A DNA stretch of 19,619 bases. Origin: Desulfobacterales bacterium. GTDB lineage: Bacteria; Desulfobacterota; Desulfobacteria; Desulfobacterales; JAUCGF01. This document shows, piece by piece, positions 15,242 to 19,619 of the stretch (position 1 is its first letter; the number at the start of each line of letters is the position of its first letter). Both the position numbers and the translations under genes were made by a program. The stretch is taken from contig JAOZRC010000017.1 in assembly GCA_029940345.1 (NCBI GenBank), forward strand, positions 1 through 19,619. The letters run 5' to 3'. The notes under the pieces are model-generated. The model was not told the DNA's origin and made no database searches. It saw only the letters and a list, made by a program, of their open reading frames with translations.

Positions 15242-16030
15242 ATGGGATTGATACTGGAAGTTAAAAATATGACAAAGGATTTCGGCGGGCTGCGTGCGTT
15301 GGATCGCCTGGACATTGATGTTGCCGAAGGCGAAATCGTTGCCCTGATCGGTCCTAACGGCGCAGGTAAAACGACCTTTTTTAATTGCATCACCGGAATT
15401 TATGCGCCGACCCAGGGAGATGTCCTGGTAACACCTTATGGGAAAAAACAGGAAAGAATCAACGGATTAAAACCGAATCATGTCACCGAAAAAGGACTGG
15501 CGCGAACATTTCAAAATATCCGTTTGTTTGCCAATATGACCGTACTTGAAAATGTGATGATCGGCCGCCATTGCAGATCATCCTCGGGAATTCTGGGCGC
15601 TATTTTCAGAAACCGGAAAACGGTCTCAGAAGAAAAAAAAATTGTAAAAGACAGTTACACCATTCTTGAAAAAATCGGTCTGACTACTTATGTGAATGAA
15701 TTTGCCAAAAATCTCCCTTATGGCGCTCAGAGACGCCTTGAAATTGCACGCGCAATGGCTACTGATCCTTTTCTTTTACTATTGGATGAACCGGCCGCCG
15801 GTATGAATGTTCGGGAAACTGAAGAACTTGACGAACTCATTGTCAGAATCCGCGATGAAGAACAGATATCTATTCTGCTTATCGAGCATGACATGAAACT
15901 GGTTATGAGTCTTTCTGACCGTATATTTGTTATGGATTATGGTAAAAAAATCGCGCAAGGCGCACCCGCCGAGATACAAAATGATCCGGTGGTGATAAAA
16001 GCCTATTTGGGAGAAGATATTGATGCTTAA
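15242..16030 (+). CDS. livG: Branched-chain amino acid ABC transporter ATPase LivG
   Basis: This is one of two ATP-hydrolysing subunits that drive the LivHM permease from the cytoplasmic face. The 262-residue product has Walker A GPNGAGKTT near residues 37-45, a Q-loop TFQNIRLF, the signature region LPYGAQRRLEIARAM, Walker B LLLLDEPAAGMN and the switch histidine in LIEHDM. The signature has Pro and Ala where most ABC proteins have SGGQ-like residues, which is common in LivG. The C-terminal tail KAYLGED is typical. It lies 3 nt after livM with a weak ribosome site, indicating coupled translation, and overlaps livF. Confidence 0.96.
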   Translation: MGLILEVKNMTKDFGGLRALDRLDIDVAEGEIVALIGPNGAGKTTFFNCITGIYAPTQGDVLVTPYGKKQERINGLKPNHVTEKGLARTFQNIRLFANMTVLENVMIGRHCRSSSGILGAIFRNRKTVSEEKKIVKDSYTILEKIGLTTYVNEFAKNLPYGAQRRLEIARAMATDPFLLLLDEPAAGMNVRETEELDELIVRIRDEEQISILLIEHDMKLVMSLSDRIFVMDYGKKIAQGAPAEIQNDPVVIKAYLGEDIDA

Positions 16031-16730
16031 GCTCAACAATGTACAAACATTTTATGGTAACATACAGGCGCTTAAAAACGTCAGCATCGAGGTTTCCCAA
16101 GGTGAAATCATCACCCTGATCGGAGCTAACGGAGCTGGAAAAAGTACGACATTGATGTCGGTTTCAGGGCTCATACCACCTCGTTACGGTGAAATCATAT
16201 TTGAAGACCAGGAAATTCAGAACACTGCACCTGACAAAATTGTCGCATTAGGAATCTGCCAAGTCCCTGAAGGCCGACGGATTTTTCCCTATTTGACCGT
16301 TTCTGAAAATTTGGATATGGGGGCTTTTCTAAGAACAGATAAGAACGAAATAATAAACGATGTTGAATATATTTATGAGCTTTTCCCACTTTTAGCGGAA
16401 CGCCGCAATCAGGCAGGTGGAACCTTAAGTGGCGGTGAGCAGCAAATGTTGGCCATATCTAGGGCGCTTATGTCCAAACCGCGTTTGTTGTTATTAGATG
16501 AGCCTTCGCTTGGCCTGGCACCCATCATTATCAGACAGATATTTGATATTATAAAAAAAATAAACCAAGAAAATAAAACAACTATATTCTTAGTTGAGCA
16601 AAACGCCAATTTGGCGCTTAAAGTTGCACACCGGGGTTATGTAATGGAAAATGGCCGTATCACCTTAACAGATTCAGCTTCGAATTTGTTGGCCAATGAT
16701 CAAGTTCGCAAAGCTTATCTAGGTTTGTAA
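16023..16730 (+). CDS. livF: Branched-chain amino acid ABC transporter ATPase LivF
   Basis: This is the second ATPase subunit of the importer. The ATG at 16023 (235 residues) is preferred over a TTG directly before it because GGGAGAAG is spaced about right for it. It overlaps the end of livG by 8 nt. Walker A GANGAGKST is near residues 38-46, Q-loop CQVPEGRRIFPYLTV, signature LSGGEQQMLAISRAL, Walker B LLLLDEPSLGLAP and switch LVEQNA, all intact. The C-terminal KAYLGL matches the family. It is the last gene of the operon. An imperfect inverted repeat follows at 16775-16833. Confidence 0.96.
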   Translation: MLKLNNVQTFYGNIQALKNVSIEVSQGEIITLIGANGAGKSTTLMSVSGLIPPRYGEIIFEDQEIQNTAPDKIVALGICQVPEGRRIFPYLTVSENLDMGAFLRTDKNEIINDVEYIYELFPLLAERRNQAGGTLSGGEQQMLAISRALMSKPRLLLLDEPSLGLAPIIIRQIFDIIKKINQENKTTIFLVEQNANLALKVAHRGYVMENGRITLTDSASNLLANDQVRKAYLGL

Positions 16731-16774
16731 AAGTATAATACGGCTACCAACACAAGGCCGGACAAAGTAAAGCT

Positions 16775-16833
16775 GAAAGCCGTTCCGCTTTTTCAACCTT
16801 GATGCGGCTATGAACGAAGCGCAACAGCTTTCC
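16775..16833. repeat. Imperfect inverted repeat after livF sharing a 16-bp core with 4170-4185
   Basis: GAAAGCCGTTCCGCTT at 16775-16790 is the exact reverse complement of 4170-4185. A second arm near 16817-16833 (GAAGCGCAACAGCTTTC) pairs with it at about 14 of 17 positions. It lies where a liv operon terminator might be expected, but has no T-tract. It looks like a member of an interspersed palindromic repeat family. Confidence 0.5.
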
Positions 16834-16997
16834 GCGTTATATTAGTTTCCCAATCTTATATTGGTATCCTAAAGGTTATTGCTTGTACAGCAAAATCTTA
16901 TTGCCCTCGCCAGAACGCCACCCTACTCCTCCTAAAAAACAGGCTCTTTTAGCTGATAAAGTTCGGATGAACCTAGCTTTGAAAGGAATATCAAAGC

Positions 16998-18167
16998 ATG
17001 CACAAAGTTCTGATTGTCGAAGATAACGCTGCACTAATTAAATATATCTCCATCAGGCTATTGGAATATAAAGATGAATTCGAGATTATTACGGCGTCTA
17101 ATGGGCAGGAAGCTATCAATGTATTAAAAAAAACAGCGATATCTTTGGTGGTAACCGATTTGAAAATGCCCAAAATGGATGGACTCGCATTGCTCGCATT
17201 TATGAATCGTAATTATCCTCAAGTTCCATGCATTGTTTTAACAGCTCATGGAACACCCGCGATAAAACGACGAATTCGCAAAGATATTCTAAAATATATT
17301 GAGAAGCCAATTAAAGCGGATGCACTTGGACAAACCATCAGAAAAGCGTTAGACATTGAGGAGCAAGAAGATTTCATCCGCGTAATATCTGTGGCCAACT
17401 ATTTGCAACTAATTGAAATAGAACAAAAAACATGCCTTATTGAGGTCAAATCCGGCGATAATCCGAAGGGCCTTTTCTATTTTAAGAAGGGGGTTTTATA
17501 TGATGCCGCTATCGGTAGGCTCAGGGGGGTGGATGCCGCTTTAAAATTAATTTTGTTCGAAAGTTCTAAAATTTCTTTTAAAAAGTCTCCTCCAAAAAAA
17601 ATTAAACAACGTATTCACACGAACCTGTCGGATTTGGTATTTCAAGCCATGCGCCTTAGTAAGGGATCTGCGCTTTCTGAAATCGCCATGAAGCAGGAAG
17701 AAAGAGGTGAGATGAAGACGCTCCGATCTGATAAAAAAGACCGAGAAGAAATAAATCTGAATATCCTTACACAAACCGTTCCGGAAACCAAAACGCTTAG
17801 GACAAGCGCTTTTTACCACTTTTTAAACGAACTCCAAAGCATTAAAGGTTACATGGCCGCCGGGATAATGAATGCCAAAGGTGATATTGAAGCTGGCGAC
17901 ACAACAGATAAACATATCGTAATTGATGAAATGAGCGTTATTTTTCATGCTCTTTTCCGACTGGTAAAAACCATCAACCATCAAATCGGGGCAGGCAGCG
18001 CCAAAGAGTTGTTTTGTAACGCATCCGCCGGAATGATTCTCGTTGCCTTTACACCTTCGAATTATAATACGTCTATTTACACATTTGCAATTTTTGAATC
18101 CGGAAGTAATCGAACCTTAGTGAAACTGACGCTGGATAAAATAATTTATAAAATTATTAATCAATAA
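16998..18167 (+). CDS. Receiver - DUF4388 - Roadblock/LC7-like regulator (paralogue 1)
   Basis: This is a 389-residue cytoplasmic signalling protein. The N-terminal receiver (1-118) has E8/D9, phospho-acceptor D54, T82 and K103-P104, all residues needed for phosphorylation. A DUF4388 (PATAN-type) domain follows at about 125-225, with VANYLQLIEIEQKTCLIEV and the KGLFYFKKGVLYDA signature. After a charged linker, residues about 270-389 resemble a Roadblock/LC7 (MglB-like) fold that often touches small GTPases. There is no DNA-binding or enzyme domain, so the output is probably protein contact. AAAGGA stands 10 nt upstream of the ATG. A close paralogue lies 142 nt downstream in the same orientation. 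No histidine kinase is in view. Confidence 0.85.
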   Translation: MHKVLIVEDNAALIKYISIRLLEYKDEFEIITASNGQEAINVLKKTAISLVVTDLKMPKMDGLALLAFMNRNYPQVPCIVLTAHGTPAIKRRIRKDILKYIEKPIKADALGQTIRKALDIEEQEDFIRVISVANYLQLIEIEQKTCLIEVKSGDNPKGLFYFKKGVLYDAAIGRLRGVDAALKLILFESSKISFKKSPPKKIKQRIHTNLSDLVFQAMRLSKGSALSEIAMKQEERGEMKTLRSDKKDREEINLNILTQTVPETKTLRTSAFYHFLNELQSIKGYMAAGIMNAKGDIEAGDTTDKHIVIDEMSVIFHALFRLVKTINHQIGAGSAKELFCNASAGMILVAFTPSNYNTSIYTFAIFESGSNRTLVKLTLDKIIYKIINQ

Positions 18168-18189
18168 AGTTGAACCCATATCATGGAAT

Positions 18190-18273
18190 AAGGAACGGTG
18201 ATTAAATAATTTATCCAATTAGAATTTAAAGGATGCCAAACAATTCAACATGTTTAGTTAATCAACCGTCCTT
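18190..18273. repeat. Imperfect inverted repeat between the two paralogues
   Basis: AAGGAACGGTGATTAA at 18190-18205 and TTAATCAACCGTCCTT at 18258-18273 are near reverse complements, apart from two single-base shifts, and enclose 52 nt. It may form a leader or terminator-like structure before the second gene; no T-run supports termination. Confidence 0.4.
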
Positions 18274-18309
18274 AATCATTAAGAAAATAGTAAGGAAGAA
18301 AAAATAGAA

Positions 18310-19470
18310 ATGGATAACGTCCTCATTGTAGATGATAATCAGGTATTGATAAAGTTGATTGTAACCAAATTAAAAAAATTTAAAGATCGTTTTGATGTGA
18401 TTACAGCCGCAAATGGCGAAGAAGCTATAACTATCCTCAATAATCACACCATCTCTTTGCTGGTTACCGACCTTAATATGCCTAAAATCGACGGCATGCA
18501 GCTATTAATCCATAAGAACCAGAATTTTCCCCAAATCCCCTGTATCATTATGACGGCTCATAGCACCCAAAAGATAAAAAAACGATTACAGCATGAAGTT
18601 ATAAACTACATCGAAAAGAAAGAAAGCCACTACATTGATGAGTTGGTGAAAGCTATCTTTAACGCCCTTGAGGAAGATATTCCGGTGGGAACGTTGCGAG
18701 GAATTTCAATTGCAAGTTTTTTACAGATGATAGAGATGGAGCAAAAAACATGTCTTTTCGAAATCTATTCTCCCGAAAAGCCCAAAGGGGTTTTTTATTT
18801 TGAAGAAGGCGTTTTATATGATGCAGTCTATGGTTCTAATAAAGGCGTTGATGCTGCGCTAAAAATGATTCAACTGGATAGTTTAAAAATAAATTTCCGC
18901 AAACATCCCAATAAAATCTTTAAACGTCGCATAAACGTTGACCTTATCGCCTTAATTATGGAAGCCATGCGTCTAAAGGATGAATTTTCCGAACAAATGC
19001 CTGATGATCGCGAAAAAAAATCGGATCAAGATACACCTGATATTCAGGTTTCCGTCGAAGAAGAAAGCTGTTTTGATCAATCTGATTTTGGTAAAGATAT
19101 TTCTGAAACGTTTTTTGATGAAATAAAGGCGCTCAAGGGCTATCGGGCAATAGGAGTAATCAAATATAATGGAGAAGTCCTAGCTTGTAATTCGGTTGAT
19201 AATCTGATTGATTTTAACAACCTGGACAATGCGTTCAACGATCTTTTCATTGCACTGGATGACATTAATCAAAAAACCGGTTTAATGCGTATGGAGGAAT
19301 CGTTTTATATCACTGACTCCGGGATAATGGTGATTATTTCTATGGAGATGCCTTCCAATGAACTGATTTTCATCATTGCCATTTTTGAAGACAGCGGCAA
19401 TAGGGGGATGATAAAACTGACTCTTAAAAAAATTGCCGATCAAATTAGAAAAATTCAAAACGAAGTTTGA
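18310..19470 (+). CDS. Receiver - DUF4388 - Roadblock/LC7-like regulator (paralogue 2)
   Basis: The 386-residue protein is collinear with its upstream neighbour along its whole length. The receiver (1-118) keeps D8/D9, D54, T82 and K103, but the proline normally following the lysine is Lys104. The DUF4388 domain (about 128-230) has IASFLQMIEMEQKTCLFEI and KGVFYFEEGVLYDA. The linker (about 235-275) is very acidic, unlike the more basic linker of paralogue 1. The C-terminal Roadblock/LC7-like part starts at ETFFDEIKALKGYRAIGV. AAGGAAG precedes the ATG by about 11 nt. The pair probably arose by tandem duplication and has since diverged, so the two may answer different kinases or form a heteromer through the Roadblock domains; this is inference. 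Confidence 0.85.
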   Translation: MDNVLIVDDNQVLIKLIVTKLKKFKDRFDVITAANGEEAITILNNHTISLLVTDLNMPKIDGMQLLIHKNQNFPQIPCIIMTAHSTQKIKKRLQHEVINYIEKKESHYIDELVKAIFNALEEDIPVGTLRGISIASFLQMIEMEQKTCLFEIYSPEKPKGVFYFEEGVLYDAVYGSNKGVDAALKMIQLDSLKINFRKHPNKIFKRRINVDLIALIMEAMRLKDEFSEQMPDDREKKSDQDTPDIQVSVEEESCFDQSDFGKDISETFFDEIKALKGYRAIGVIKYNGEVLACNSVDNLIDFNNLDNAFNDLFIALDDINQKTGLMRMEESFYITDSGIMVIISMEMPSNELIFIIAIFEDSGNRGMIKLTLKKIADQIRKIQNEV

Positions 19471-19619
19471 TTGCGTATGCTAATCGTTTCTTTTGATAGC
19501 CTTTCAGTAAATGATTTCATAAGGATAGAGGGAGGCTAAAAACGAAGATCAGATATACACCATCGTATACATACTTGAGAAGGCAATAATTTTTGATTTT
19601 CATTTTATGATTATCTTAT

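Noticed and set aside
15700..15790. Unusual ABC signature in LivG (LPYGAQ instead of LSGGQ)
   Set aside because: Variation of this kind is normal for LivG proteins and not a sign of inactivation.
19471..19619. Start of another gene at the right edge
   Set aside because: A GGGAGG-like site near 19529 has no start codon at suitable distance, and the ATG at 19607 leaves too little sequence to judge.

Overview
The window reads as chromosomal DNA of a moderately AT-rich Gram-negative anaerobe, most likely a Desulfobacterota (deltaproteobacterial) species. This is inferred from the mix of families: a complete five-gene Liv importer whose LivM has a long N-terminal extension, an AAA-ATPase-like/PD-(D/E)XK protein, receiver-DUF4388-Roadblock proteins, a stand-alone DruA-like protein, and many short palindromic repeats. 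No rRNA, tRNA, CRISPR array or complete transposase was seen.

Layout. (1) 1-3005, minus strand: aroC and tyrA overlap by 4 nt and make up the end of an aromatic amino acid block. An AAA-ATPase-like/nuclease gene, cut by the window edge, follows 14 nt later. (2) 3173-4099, minus: an exported thioredoxin-fold protein. (3) 4480-5379, plus: an orphan DUF4338/DruA-like gene with an AT-rich, palindrome-bearing leader and a repeat cluster (5459-5796) behind it. (4) 5784-8966, minus: an unrecognised 271-residue protein, two different FabG-type reductases, and a decayed partial copy of the first reductase broken at a clean 148-bp MITE with 18-bp perfect inverted ends and a 5-bp target duplication. (5) 9359-11329, plus: a hotdog thioesterase translationally coupled to a receiver/class III cyclase/PilZ-like protein. 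(6) 11417-16730, plus: livK-livH-livM-livG-livF, with a promoter inside an inverted repeat, a strong hairpin after livK and a REP-like palindrome cluster in an unusually wide livH-livM gap. (7) 16998-19470, plus: two tandem paralogous receiver-DUF4388-Roadblock signalling proteins.

How the parts work together. The Liv genes form one transport system: periplasmic binding protein, two permeases and two ATPases. aroC and tyrA act in the chorismate-to-tyrosine route. The two FabG reductases and the thioesterase suggest acyl-chain chemistry, but the window does not show the product. The cyclase protein and the receiver-DUF4388-Roadblock pair are signalling proteins without partner kinases here.

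The most rewarding spots are the MITE with the dying fabG copy, the cyclase that has lost both residues normally used to select the purine base, the tandem DUF4388-Roadblock regulators, and the orphan DruA-like gene beside a repeat cluster.
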